Counted from the stretch's first letter, positions 35,643 to 43,926 are shown. The stretch is 64,000 nucleotides of DNA from Bacteroidales bacterium UBA6445 (GCA_002439585.1 DJOF01000021.1:62001-126000); one strand, 5' to 3'. Translations and numbers: made by a program. Notes: generated by a model from the letters alone, not told the origin.

Positions 35643-36962
35643 ATGTTCGAGAATTTATCGGAAAGATTAGAAAGATCGTTCAAGATACTCAAGGGCGAAG
35701 GCAAGATCACAGAGATCAATGTCGCCGAGACCGTAAAAGATATAAGGAAAGCACTCCTTGATGCAGACGTTAGCTACAAGGTAGCAAAGGAGTTCTGTGA
35801 CAGAGTCAAGACCAAAGCCTTAGGGCAGAATGTGCTCACTGCCGTGAAGCCGCAGCAGATGATGGTCAAGATCGTCCATGACGAGTTGGCTGATTTCATG
35901 GGCAGCGGTTCCTCCGACATCAATCTCAAGGGCAATCCTGCAATTGTACTTATAGCCGGATTGCAGGGATCAGGTAAGACGACTTTTACGGCCAAGTTGG
36001 CCAATCTTTGCAGGACTAAGAAGAATATGAAGGTTCTTCTTGCCGCATGTGACGTATACAGACCGGCCGCCATAGAACAGCTCAAGGTGATGGCTTCTCA
36101 GGCAGGAGTTCAGGTCTATTCAGAAGACGGCTGTCAGGATCCGGTCAAGATAGCAAAGGATGCAGTAGCCAAGGCTCGGGCAGAGGGTTATCAGACAGTG
36201 ATCATAGATACTGCCGGACGTCTTGCCGTTGATCAGAAAATGATGGACGAAATTGCTGCCATCAAGAAAGCCGTATCACCTACAGAGACTCTCTTTGTTG
36301 TTGATGCAATGACAGGACAGGATGCGGTGGAGACTGCGAAGGCCTTCAACGATGTCCTTGATTTCGATGGCGTTGTACTTACCAAGATGGATGGAGATAC
36401 GAGAGGTGGCGCCGCACTCTCCATCAAGGCCGTTGTTGGAAAGCCCATCAAGTTCATATCCTCGGGCGAGAAGATAGACGCTCTTGACGTATTCCATCCT
36501 GCGCGTATTGCTGACAGAATTCTCGGTATGGGTGATGTTGTCACCCTCGTGGAGAAAGCCCAGGAACAGTATGATGAGAAGCAGGCCAGAGAACTTAAGA
36601 AGAAACTCCTTAAGGACAAGTTCACTTTCATGGATTTCTACAACCAGATACAGCAGGTGAAGAAGATGGGTAATATCAAAGATATTGCATCAATGATCCC
36701 TGGGGTTGGCAAGGCATTGAAGGACGTGGATATCGATAATAATGCATTCAAGAGTGTAGAAGCTATCATCATGTCCATGACTCCTTATGAGAGGGAGCAT
36801 CCTGAGGTTATCAATGGCAGCCGTCGCAAGAGGATAGCTGATGGTAGCGGTACTTCCATCCCTGAGGTAAACCGTCTTCTCAAACAGTTCGACAGCACAA
36901 GGAAACTTATGAAGGGTGCAATGGACGGTTCCCTTGCCGCAAGACTAAAGCGTGGCAGGTAG
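35643..36962 (+). CDS. ffh: Signal recognition particle protein Ffh
   Basis: The GTPase that binds 4.5S RNA and signal sequences to deliver nascent membrane proteins to FtsY. N domain with MFENLSERLERSFKILKG and DIRKALLDADVSYKVAKEF; G domain with G1 AGLQGSGKTTFTAKLA (near residue 107), AACDVYRPAAIEQL, DTAGRLAVD, LTKMDGDTRGGAALS; M domain (about 325-439) with SMIPGVGK, MTPYEREHPEVINGSRRKRI and the final basic region. I start at MFENL because it is the conserved N-terminus; an upstream in-frame extension of 18 codons starts with a non-ATG codon. 439 residues is normal. Confidence 0.97.
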   Translation: MFENLSERLERSFKILKGEGKITEINVAETVKDIRKALLDADVSYKVAKEFCDRVKTKALGQNVLTAVKPQQMMVKIVHDELADFMGSGSSDINLKGNPAIVLIAGLQGSGKTTFTAKLANLCRTKKNMKVLLAACDVYRPAAIEQLKVMASQAGVQVYSEDGCQDPVKIAKDAVAKARAEGYQTVIIDTAGRLAVDQKMMDEIAAIKKAVSPTETLFVVDAMTGQDAVETAKAFNDVLDFDGVVLTKMDGDTRGGAALSIKAVVGKPIKFISSGEKIDALDVFHPARIADRILGMGDVVTLVEKAQEQYDEKQARELKKKLLKDKFTFMDFYNQIQQVKKMGNIKDIASMIPGVGKALKDVDIDNNAFKSVEAIIMSMTPYEREHPEVINGSRRKRIADGSGTSIPEVNRLLKQFDSTRKLMKGAMDGSLAARLKRGR

Positions 36963-37104
36963 AAAGCGTAAGACTCTATTTCTGTCAGAATTACTTTTTT
37001 CTATTTGCAGTAATATTGCTGTTGTGACTAATTGCCATTGAATACAGTTGAACTGAAGTCAGGGCAGATTAGTAGCGATATTGCTTATGTGGGCAATCGT
37101 TGGA

Positions 37105-38295
37105 CTATCGTCCGATCAGTCTGTCAAGATTAAATAACAGCGAGAGTTGCTGCTGTGTCCCAGCGAATGAACCAGGGAAATGTGCTATGACCGATAGGCG
37201 CAGGTCTATGAAGTCGGCAATATGAGGCTGATAGAAGACTTCAAGCCTGTTGTAAGTTTTCCATTTTCTTGAAGCTTCATCGCTGGCATCAAGCCTATAC
37301 ATAGGAGAGCCGGTATAAAGTGAGTTGCCGTATCTGTATCCACCATCGTCAATGCGGGAATAGAGTGGCATTAGTCCTTGTCCGATATAAAGGGTATTGT
37401 CTATGCCTATATTCCATTTCATAGCTTTCAGAGTCAGTTCTGTACCTGTTCTGCCCTTGTTGCCGTTCTCTTTGTCCCTACGGTCATTCTGTAGTCCGCA
37501 GTAAAGGGCAATCTTGGCAGAAAGCTCTTGTATTCCTGCCATTGTACCGAAATCTGCCTTGACGAAGGGCATCAGAAGTGCATCGTCCACTACACTACCA
37601 TATGTCGCAGTATTGGCATAATGGTGGTATTTGGCATACAGTCCGCCCTGCATTATGCGGGCAAAGGAGTGTGTGAGGTGGCCGAAAGCAGAAAATTGTT
37701 CCCTTCTCCCGATGCCGTATTTGCCATTCCAGTCAAATACAACCTCTATTGCAGTGCTTTTCCCAGTCGCCTGTATAAGAGCACCTTCCAAATTATTGTC
37801 GTAGAATACAAGGGAGTCTGAGAAGAAAGCCTTGGAGTAGTCTCCAGTGGTGAGATATCTCGGGAGTATGCCTGCAAAGCCTCTTAGCTGCCAATTGCCG
37901 ATTGTCGAAGTGACAGAGTAATACATCGTGACTTCTCGCAGCAGACGGCTATTTTCAAGATGGATGTCGTTGTCCGGGGCACCATCTCTCAGTACCGGAC
38001 TTCTTCCGAAATCCTTCATTACATCTATCCCAGCCATAAGCCTGTGAGTACTTGACCCTGACTTGATCTCAATTCCAGCCGACGGGGTCAGCCTGGCGCC
38101 GAAGATTGTCCCGGAAGATGCGAGCTCCTCCTTTCCGGGATCAAATTCTCTGTTGTCGAAATTGAAGTCAAACACTGCGTTGTACACAAACTTAACTTTC
38201 TTGTCCGAGGATGTTTCCTGGGCACAAAGACTTTGTATTGTGGCAGTATAGAGTATAGATCCTACTATCAGCGCAGCGATATATCCGTTCCTCAT
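37105..38295 (-). CDS. Predicted outer-membrane beta-barrel protein, unknown function
   Basis: About 396 residues from MRNGYIAALIVG, which begins a signal peptide ending near SLCAQ; the longer frame (23 codons upstream) would bury the signal. The mature part shows alternating aromatic/polar strands throughout (FVYNAVFDFNF, WQLRGFAGILPRY, AIEVVFDWNG, GGLYAKYHHYAN, LEVFYQPHIADFIDLRLSVI, LSLLFNLDRLIG), the pattern of an outer-membrane barrel of perhaps 14-18 strands. No named family recognised. Monocistronic by position: ffh is on the other strand and converges 142 bp away. Confidence 0.75.
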   Translation of the reverse strand: MRNGYIAALIVGSILYTATIQSLCAQETSSDKKVKFVYNAVFDFNFDNREFDPGKEELASSGTIFGARLTPSAGIEIKSGSSTHRLMAGIDVMKDFGRSPVLRDGAPDNDIHLENSRLLREVTMYYSVTSTIGNWQLRGFAGILPRYLTTGDYSKAFFSDSLVFYDNNLEGALIQATGKSTAIEVVFDWNGKYGIGRREQFSAFGHLTHSFARIMQGGLYAKYHHYANTATYGSVVDDALLMPFVKADFGTMAGIQELSAKIALYCGLQNDRRDKENGNKGRTGTELTLKAMKWNIGIDNTLYIGQGLMPLYSRIDDGGYRYGNSLYTGSPMYRLDASDEASRKWKTYNRLEVFYQPHIADFIDLRLSVIAHFPGSFAGTQQQLSLLFNLDRLIGR

Positions 38296-38315
38296 AAATT
38301 TCTCAATATGTGGAG

Positions 38316-38323
38316 CAAAGATA
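38316..38323 (-). promoter_or_regulatory. Probable -7 element of the outer-membrane protein gene
   Basis: Minus-strand TATCTTTG followed by C matches TAnnTTTG(C), 21 bp before the chosen start codon, which supports that start over the upstream one. No -33 match. Confidence 0.45.
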
Positions 38324-38403
38324 GCGAAAGTCGAGCGCAATGTGCCGAATTTGTTCGAGAACATTGCAGAGATGCCAATACATTCTGTGAAACCACGGCT
38401 AAG

Positions 38404-38562
38404 AAGCTGTATTGAAGTGGTTCCCGAATTTTATTATGAGGATTATTCGAGGCAGCCACGACTTTGGAGGAAAGAGTGTACTGGAGGTACTCGAATGATG
38501 ACAAAGATGAAAATGGCTGGAAAGGACCATAAGAGAAGAGACGAATCATTTCAAAACAGCTT
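38404..38562 (+). repeat. Short interspersed repeat, copy 2 (MITE-like, with open micro-frame)
   Basis: Second copy of the element at 2351-2506, same strand, 159 bp. Ends AAGCTGTATTGAAGTG (38404-38419) and the reverse complement of 38547-38562 match at 14 of 16. TAAG occurs at 38400-38403 and at 38564-38567, next to the ends. The same reading frame is open, here from GTG 38417 to TAA 38564-38566 (49 codons, ending KRRDESFQNSF); relative to copy 1 the only indel is exactly one codon. The element lies between the divergent outer-membrane protein and GSCFA genes and occupies half of that 314-bp gap. Confidence 0.85.
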
Positions 38563-38573
38563 TTAAGACTTGA

Positions 38574-38605
38574 TTTGCGAATTGTTGCGCGCTGGAGTAA
38601 ATTTG
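38574..38605 (+). promoter_or_regulatory. Probable GSCFA gene promoter (TTTG-N20-TAAATTTG), near-leaderless
   Basis: TTTG (38574-38577), 20-bp spacer, TAAATTTG (38598-38605): an excellent consensus match. The ATG begins at 38610, so initiation would fall at or just after the start codon unless another promoter exists. It lies just outside the repeat. Confidence 0.5.
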
Positions 38606-38609
38606 CCGC

Positions 38610-39494
38610 ATGAAACTACAGACACCAGTAGATGTCCCCACCATTCCGGTGAGAATATCATATCAAGACAAGATAATGCTTCTCGGCAGCTGCTTTGTCG
38701 ACAATATCGGAAGCAAGATGAAAGATTACGGGTTCAATGTCCTTGCCAATCCGTTCGGAACTCTCTACAATCCGGTTTCAGTCTGCAATGCCATGCACCG
38801 CTTGGAATCTGGTATCCCGTTTTCCCATGACGAATGTAGAATGATGGGCTCCGGTGCCGGTCTTGTATGCTCGTTCAGCCACCATACTCTTGCGGCAAGG
38901 AAGAGTGAGGAAGAATTTCTTAAAGATGCAAATCTGTCTTTGGAAAGCGCATCTGCATTTTTCCGTGAGGCCGATACCATTATAGTCACCCTTGGAACGG
39001 CATGGGTATACCGCTTCGTCGAGACAGGAGAGATTGTCTCCAACTGCCTTAAGCGAGATGCCAAGGAGTTTGAACGAGAAAGACTTTCTCTAAAGAATAT
39101 CCAGTTGCTGCTATACTCTGTTGTATCCAGATATACGGCAGCGGATTGTCCCGTGAAGCCGAAAAAATTTATCTTTACAGTCAGCCCCATACGTCACCTT
39201 AAAGACAGTGCCCATGGAAATCAGCTAAGCAAAAGCCTTCTTCTGCTTGCTGTCGATTCAGTTATTGGGCGCTATAAGGAAGATTGCGCATATTTCCCAG
39301 CTTATGAGATAATGCTTGACGAGTTGCGGGATTACCGTTTCTATGCAGAAGATATGATACACCCTTCGGCTCAGGCAGTTGAATATATATGGGGAAGGTT
39401 CTGTGATGCAGCCCTTCCCCAATCCGAATGGCAGACCTTGGAGTCATGCCGGAAGTCTTTCCTGCAGTCTTGTCACAGGCCGTTGAACCGATGA
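38610..39494 (+). CDS. GSCFA-domain protein
   Basis: A 294-residue protein of the GSCFA family, SGNH-hydrolase-like proteins named for the motif seen here as LLGSCFVDNIG near residue 25, with VLANPFGTLYNPVSV following. Further conserved parts are TLGTAWVYRF near 130, FTVSPIRHLKD near 190 and YFPAYEIMLDELRDYRFY with DMIHPSAQAVEYIW near 245, which would supply the DxxH of an SGNH-type site. Substrate unknown; no signal peptide, so cytoplasmic. Converges with the M20 dipeptidase gene, 20 bp apart. Confidence 0.9.
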   Translation: MKLQTPVDVPTIPVRISYQDKIMLLGSCFVDNIGSKMKDYGFNVLANPFGTLYNPVSVCNAMHRLESGIPFSHDECRMMGSGAGLVCSFSHHTLAARKSEEEFLKDANLSLESASAFFREADTIIVTLGTAWVYRFVETGEIVSNCLKRDAKEFERERLSLKNIQLLLYSVVSRYTAADCPVKPKKFIFTVSPIRHLKDSAHGNQLSKSLLLLAVDSVIGRYKEDCAYFPAYEIMLDELRDYRFYAEDMIHPSAQAVEYIWGRFCDAALPQSEWQTLESCRKSFLQSCHRPLNR

Positions 39495-39514
39495 AAGCGT
39501 GACACTTGGAAATG

Positions 39515-40888
39515 CTATTTCCAGTATTGGTAGAACAGCGAGATAGCTTCTATTCCCGCAAAAAACTGCTTGATCAGATAACTTTCGTTGGGGGAGTGTA
39601 TAGTATCCCTCTCTAAGCCGAAGCCCATCAGCAATGGATCTGCACCGAGAATGTCTCGCATATCGGCCAGGACGCAGATGCTTCCACCCCCTCTGCTGGG
39701 CACAGGTTCTATGCCATAGACATCGTTCATCGCTTTTGATGCCGCTTCATAGGCGGGCGAAGTAATTGGGATGAGGAAGCCGTTGCCGGCCTCCATCTTC
39801 TCTATGTCGACGTGTACGCATTTTGGGGCGAGGCTCACTATATGGCGGATTGCCATGTCCATTATCTTGTCGGCTTTCTGATTGGGAACGATCCGCATCG
39901 AGATCTTGGCATGAGCTTCTGAAGGAAGCACTGTCTTGCCGCCCTGTCCTGTATAGCCGCCCCAGATGCCGCATACGTCAAGACACGGCCTGATAGCTGT
40001 CCTTTCGAGCGTGGTGAAACCTTTCTCTCCGCGGACATCGTCTACGCCTATGCTTTTCTTGTATTCGTCTATGTCGAACGGTGCACGGGCAAGAGCCTTT
40101 CTGTCGGCATCGGATACTGTCTCAACATCGTCATAGAACCCTGGAATTGTGACTCTTCCGTCTTTGTCTATAAGGCTTGCTATCATCTCGCAAAGTACGT
40201 TGATAGGATTGGCTACCGCTCCTCCGTAGTGTCCGGAGTGAAGATCCTTGTCAGGACCTTTTACGTTGACTTGCATATACACTACTCCTCTCATGCCACA
40301 GTTGATCGACGGTACCTTGTCCGAGATCATGGTAGTATCAGATACCAGGATCACATCGCAGGCGAGAAGTTTCTTGTTATCTTCTACCCATTTGGGAAGA
40401 TGCTTGCTTCCGATCTCTTCCTCTCCCTCGAGAATGAATTTGACATTGTGGCGTAAAAGTTTGTGGCGTAGAAGGTATTCAAAAGCCTTTACGTGCATGA
40501 AGCTCTGTCCCTTGTCATCATTTGCGCCCCTTCCCCAGATAGCCCCGTCATGGATTTCAGGGCTGAAAGGGTCAGAATGCCATTTGTCAAGAGGCTCGGC
40601 CGGCTGTACATCGTAATGCCCGTAGACAAGTACGGTCTTGGCAGCAGGGTCTACAGTCTTTGTCGCAAATACGACTGGGTTGCCCTCAGTCGGAAGTACC
40701 GAGGCTTCATCGGCGCCGGCCTCACGAAGGAGTTCAGCATAGCGGGAAGCACATCTGTACATGTCTTCTTTGTGACTTTCTTGTGCGCTTACTGAAGGAA
40801 TGCGCATGAGGGAGAACAATTCTTCAAAGAATCGGTCCTTGTTCTTTTCGATATACTGCCTTATTCCGGCAGTCTGGTCTGAGTGCAT
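39515..40888 (-). CDS. M20-family dipeptidase
   Basis: A zinc metallopeptidase of the M20/M25/M40 family, 457 residues, likely cleaving dipeptides in the cytoplasm. Metal ligands are in VYGHYDVQPA (near residue 94), GRGANDDKGQ (near 127), EGEEEIGS (near 162, including the catalytic Glu), SDTTMI (near 185) and HSPNESYLIKQF at the C-terminus. The dimerisation insert (about 205-340) contains KDLHSGHYGGAVANP and RIVPNQ. No signal peptide. The 250 bp upstream are shared with the divergent cysC operon; I did not find a convincing -7 element for this gene. Confidence 0.92.
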   Translation of the reverse strand: MHSDQTAGIRQYIEKNKDRFFEELFSLMRIPSVSAQESHKEDMYRCASRYAELLREAGADEASVLPTEGNPVVFATKTVDPAAKTVLVYGHYDVQPAEPLDKWHSDPFSPEIHDGAIWGRGANDDKGQSFMHVKAFEYLLRHKLLRHNVKFILEGEEEIGSKHLPKWVEDNKKLLACDVILVSDTTMISDKVPSINCGMRGVVYMQVNVKGPDKDLHSGHYGGAVANPINVLCEMIASLIDKDGRVTIPGFYDDVETVSDADRKALARAPFDIDEYKKSIGVDDVRGEKGFTTLERTAIRPCLDVCGIWGGYTGQGGKTVLPSEAHAKISMRIVPNQKADKIMDMAIRHIVSLAPKCVHVDIEKMEAGNGFLIPITSPAYEAASKAMNDVYGIEPVPSRGGGSICVLADMRDILGADPLLMGFGLERDTIHSPNESYLIKQFFAGIEAISLFYQYWK

Positions 40889-41006
40889 GTTAAGTATTTC
40901 TTTAATTGGAATCTACATTGTTTCTTTGTCTCATTTCCTATGAGAAATTCATTACAATTTACGAAATTTACAGTTCATAACATATCAAAGTTATCTATAA
41001 AGACGG

Positions 41007-41014
41007 TAAATTTG
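41007..41014 (+). promoter_or_regulatory. Possible -7 element of the cysC operon
   Basis: TAAATTTG matches TAnnTTTG. Transcription from here would give a leader of about 115 nt before the cysC ATG containing the hairpin at 41041-41066. No -33 match at the right distance, so moderate to low confidence. Confidence 0.35.
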
Positions 41015-41040
41015 TTCATAATTAGTGTATAAAGAGGATT

Positions 41041-41066
41041 TTGTCTGATTTTTGCAGATCAGACAA
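41041..41066 (+). promoter_or_regulatory. Perfect 9-bp inverted repeat in the presumed cysC leader
   Basis: TTGTCTGAT (41041-41049) and ATCAGACAA (41058-41066) are perfectly complementary around the 8-nt loop TTTTGCAG. It lies 73 bp before the cysC start. It could be an RNA hairpin in the leader or a dimeric regulator's operator. It is not followed by a T-run, so not an ordinary terminator. No known riboswitch class recognised. Confidence 0.5.
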
Positions 41067-41138
41067 TCCCGTTTCGTAATCAAGGCAACAGGTTTTCAGT
41101 GGCAGGGAAGATCCTGCAGAGGCATTAACAGGCAATTT

Positions 41139-41774
41139 ATGGAAAAGAACATCTATCCGATATTTGATAAGCTCCAGAGCCGCGAAGATAAAGAGCGACT
41201 TCTCGGTCAAAGGGGAATGACAATTTGGTTTACAGGGTATTCCGGGTCAGGGAAGAGTACGATTGCAGTAGCGTTGGAGAGACTTCTCTCGTCTGAAGGA
41301 TATGTGTGCAAGATATTGGACGGAGACAATATCCGCTCCGGGCTCAATTCTGACCTTGGCTTCTCCCATGACGATAGGATTGAGAATATAAGGAGGATAG
41401 CTGAAGTATGCCGTCTGTTCAATTCTATTGGTGTCATAGTTATAGCCTCCTTTGTCACCCCGACAGAAGATCTTCGCTCTCTTGCGCGGAAGACTATAGG
41501 CAATGACGATTATTTTGAGGTCTGGGTCTCCACTTCTCTCGAGGAATGCGAGAGGCGTGATGTGAAAGGACTGTATGCAAAGGCCAGAGCGGGTATGATC
41601 CAGAATTTTACAGGGATAGACGCTCCTTTTGATATTCCTGAATCTCCGTCAATAACTGTTGATACTGAAGACTCATCTCCGGAGGAGTGCGTCAAGGCAA
41701 TATACGATATAGTGAGGCCGCGCATTACGGCTGACAGTATAGCAGATGTTCATGATGAGAAAGTTTGTCTATAG
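41139..41774 (+). CDS. cysC: Adenylyl-sulfate (APS) kinase
   Basis: Phosphorylates APS to PAPS, the sulfate donor. 211 residues from MEKNIYPIFDKL. P-loop FTGYSGSGKSTIA (near residue 33), then KILDGDNIRSGLNSDLGFSHDDRIENIRR, the classic APS-binding block, IVIASFVTPTEDLR, EVWVSTSLEECERRDVKGLYAKAR, and FTGIDAPFDIPE. The frame opens earlier from a TTG within the leader hairpin, but the ATG gives the normal family N-terminus. No cysD/cysN (ATP sulfurylase) is in this window. It overlaps the next gene by about 20 bp, and the third gene of the cluster is a sulfotransferase, so PAPS here is probably for sulfation and not for assimilation. Confidence 0.95.
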   Translation: MEKNIYPIFDKLQSREDKERLLGQRGMTIWFTGYSGSGKSTIAVALERLLSSEGYVCKILDGDNIRSGLNSDLGFSHDDRIENIRRIAEVCRLFNSIGVIVIASFVTPTEDLRSLARKTIGNDDYFEVWVSTSLEECERRDVKGLYAKARAGMIQNFTGIDAPFDIPESPSITVDTEDSSPEECVKAIYDIVRPRITADSIADVHDEKVCL

Positions 41775-42708
41775 CTTTTTGCTTACTATTCTGCCTTTGG
41801 CTGCCCTGGCTCAGATCAAGGCTATCCCATATGGAGACATGGATAGGTGGATGGTAAGAGAGGTCCGAGAATCTGGCATAATCGGTGGAAATACTAAATA
41901 TCTATATGAGCTGGCTTATGGCGATACCCTAAAAGGCAATGTCCCGTTTGTACCAGATTTGAACAAAAGTCCATGGGCAACCTCCAGTGTCCTTGCAGTT
42001 GTGAAAGGAGTGACTAAGGGAAGTTGCACCGTGTTCCCGGAGCCTCATGGCCAAGGTCAGGCCGCTCGTCTTGAGACAAGGATAGAGACAGTGAAAGTGT
42101 TGTCCTTGATAAACATTTCGGTATTGGCTACCGGGACTTTGTTTCTTGGTGAGATACAAGAACCAGTGAGAGACACTCGCAATCCGCAGGCGAAGTTGCT
42201 GATGGGCATTCCGTTTACAGGCCATCCCAAGGGACTTGTCTTTGACTATAGTTTTCATCAGGGAGAATCTGGTGGCAAGAGAATCAAGATGACTGGCTTC
42301 AGCCGCAAGCAGGAGATACCCGGAGTGAATTGCGCTGAGGTATGCCTGTTGCTTCAGAAACGTTGGGAAGACTCTGAAGGTAACGTATTTGCCCTTAGGG
42401 TCGGCACAGCATGGACGCGGTATGATAAGAGTACTTCCGGATGGGTGTATGGTCATGAGGAAGATATAGTATACGGAGATATGACCGGCTCTCCAGCGTT
42501 CAAGGAGTATCTCGATCTGATGAAAGAAGAGCCTCATTATTGTCGCAACAGCAAGGGCGAAGTCGTACCTATACAGGAGATTGGATGGGCTCCGGAGTAT
42601 ACAACCCCGACGCACATGATCCTCCGTTTCTCTTCCGGACACGGAGGTGCTTACGTGGGTTCTCCCGGGGCAAAACTTCATATAGATAACGTAAAACTCA
42701 TTTATTGA
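41755..42708 (+). CDS. Secreted PCMD-domain protein
   Basis: A 317-residue exported protein: signal peptide MRKFVYSFLLTILPLAALAQ, then a PCMD (putative carbohydrate metabolism) domain over most of the mature length. Recognisable parts are IPYGDMDRWMVREVRES, SPWATSSVLAVVKGV, AARLETR, GTLFLGEI, GIPFTGHPKGLVFDYSF and the end GAYVGSPGAKLHIDNVKLIY. Earlier in-frame ATGs exist at 41746 and 41752. PCMD proteins are mostly seen near outer-membrane glycan systems in Bacteroidota; the jelly-roll-like end suggests carbohydrate binding. Its start is inside cysC and the sulfotransferase begins 4 bp after its stop, so the three are one transcript. It could bind or present the molecule that is sulfated; that is inference. 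Confidence 0.85.
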   Translation: MRKFVYSFLLTILPLAALAQIKAIPYGDMDRWMVREVRESGIIGGNTKYLYELAYGDTLKGNVPFVPDLNKSPWATSSVLAVVKGVTKGSCTVFPEPHGQGQAARLETRIETVKVLSLINISVLATGTLFLGEIQEPVRDTRNPQAKLLMGIPFTGHPKGLVFDYSFHQGESGGKRIKMTGFSRKQEIPGVNCAEVCLLLQKRWEDSEGNVFALRVGTAWTRYDKSTSGWVYGHEEDIVYGDMTGSPAFKEYLDLMKEEPHYCRNSKGEVVPIQEIGWAPEYTTPTHMILRFSSGHGGAYVGSPGAKLHIDNVKLIY

Positions 42709-42712
42709 CAAG

Positions 42713-43843
42713 ATGGGACTTTTCAATTTCGACAACCTTCCGGTAAATACTTTGGTCGGTGCTGACTGGAAGACATTCTCCAAAGTTTCCAGAGGAGAGG
42801 AGATAGGCCGTACATGCAGGAGTAAGTATCTGCTTACTATGTATGTATGTGCTATTATGAATCCTTTCTACAAGATCAACGAGGCCAAGTATTCATCCTT
42901 GATGAAGAAATTAGCTTCCGGTAGGCTTTCAGAAAGGTCTATGGAGTCTCCTGTGTTCATAATAGGGCATTGGCGGAGCGGTACTACATTTGTCCACAAT
43001 GTCTTGTCCAAAGATCCTCAGTTCGGATACTGTACCACATATGAGACTGTATTTCCTCATCTTATGCTGTGGGGACGTCCTTTCTTCAGATGGTGCATGA
43101 AGTCTCTTATGCCATCGTCCCGGCCGGCAGATTCTCTGGAACTCAATCCTGACCAACCTCAAGAGGAAGAGTTTGCGCTTGCCAACCTTACCCCGTATTC
43201 GTACTATCATTTCTGGAGTTTCCCGAAGAATATCCCAGAGTTCAGAGAGAAATATCTTCTTATGCGTGGGCTGTCTTCCGAAGAGAAAGAGGAATTCAGC
43301 CGCAATGTCCACAAGATAATGGAGCTTGCAATGTACACTGCTCCAGAAAGAGCAAGGCGTTTCCTAAGCAAGAATCCGCCACATACAGCTAGGGTGCGTG
43401 AATTGCTTGAAATCTATCCTGATGCCAAGTTCATCTACTTGGTGAGGAATCCTTATACAGTATTCAAGTCAACGATGAATTTCATCGGCAATACTTTGCG
43501 CACTACGGCATTGCAGGAATTGTCTAAGGAAGAGCTTGAGAAGCAGATACTTATCACATATAAAGATATGTATGACAAATACGAGACCGACAAGTCTCTT
43601 GTGCCACAGGGCAATCTCATCGAGGTCCGATTCGAGGATTTTGAGAAAGACCCTATTGCCGAGGCTGGGAGAATCTACTCTGTACTCGGGCTCGGTGATT
43701 TTGCTTCAGCATGTCCTCTTATGGAATCCTATATCGCCGGCAAGCGTGGCTTTCACAAGAACAAATACGTCTATGATGCACACACTATGGCTGTCGTAGA
43801 CGAAAACTGGCATGAGGCTGTAGCAAAATGGGGATATAAGTAA
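42713..43843 (+). CDS. PAPS-dependent sulfotransferase family protein
   Basis: A 376-residue sulfotransferase (Sulfotransfer_3-like). The 5'-phosphosulfate-binding loop is IIGHWRSGTTFVHNVL (near residue 83) and the 3'-phosphate-binding segment is KFIYLVRNPYTVFKSTMNF (near 240). Conserved NPPHTARVRELLEIYP precedes it, and ENLIEVRFEDFEKDP-like GNLIEVRFEDFEKDP follows. No cleavable signal is obvious, so it should act in the cytoplasm, using PAPS from the CysC two genes upstream. The acceptor is unknown: candidates are a sterol or other small alcohol, a lipid, or a surface glycan precursor. Sulfotransferases that sulfonate cholesterol and steroids have been described in gut Bacteroides, so a comparable role is a reasonable hypothesis only. 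Confidence 0.9.
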   Translation: MGLFNFDNLPVNTLVGADWKTFSKVSRGEEIGRTCRSKYLLTMYVCAIMNPFYKINEAKYSSLMKKLASGRLSERSMESPVFIIGHWRSGTTFVHNVLSKDPQFGYCTTYETVFPHLMLWGRPFFRWCMKSLMPSSRPADSLELNPDQPQEEEFALANLTPYSYYHFWSFPKNIPEFREKYLLMRGLSSEEKEEFSRNVHKIMELAMYTAPERARRFLSKNPPHTARVRELLEIYPDAKFIYLVRNPYTVFKSTMNFIGNTLRTTALQELSKEELEKQILITYKDMYDKYETDKSLVPQGNLIEVRFEDFEKDPIAEAGRIYSVLGLGDFASACPLMESYIAGKRGFHKNKYVYDAHTMAVVDENWHEAVAKWGYK

Positions 43844-43859
43844 TATGTTATCAAAATAA

Positions 43860-43899
43860 ACTGCACCCCAAAGTTGAACATAAAACTAGGGAGTGCAGT
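43860..43899. terminator. Long imperfect hairpin between convergent genes; terminator or insertion-sequence remnant
   Basis: ACTGCACCCC (43860-43869) faces GGGAGTGCAGT (43889-43899), pairing apart from one mismatch, and inner AGTT/AACT extends the stem. It lies between the stops of the sulfotransferase and the 677-residue protein gene, where a two-way terminator is expected, although T-runs are weak. The left arm CTGCACCCCAAAGTTGAACA resembles the terminal inverted repeats of IS3/IS150-type elements as I remember them, so it may instead be a leftover IS end. Confidence 0.45.
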
Positions 43900-43926
43900 A
43901 CAGTACTCTAAAAGTGGAAGTGAATC

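Noticed and set aside
38296..38364. Longer N-terminus for the outer-membrane protein
   Set aside because: The extra 23 residues would precede and spoil the signal peptide, and the -7 element lies within them.
41050..41138. cysC leader considered as a known riboswitch or tRNA-like element
   Set aside because: Apart from the single hairpin there is no conserved core of a class I recognise.
41052..41138. Longer N-terminus for CysC starting at TTG
   Set aside because: It would translate part of the hairpin; family proteins begin at about the later ATG.
41929..42783. 284-codon minus-strand open frame opposite the PCMD gene
   Set aside because: The plus-strand frame has a signal peptide, PCMD motifs and operon spacing; the antisense frame has no recognisable domain and is a coding shadow.
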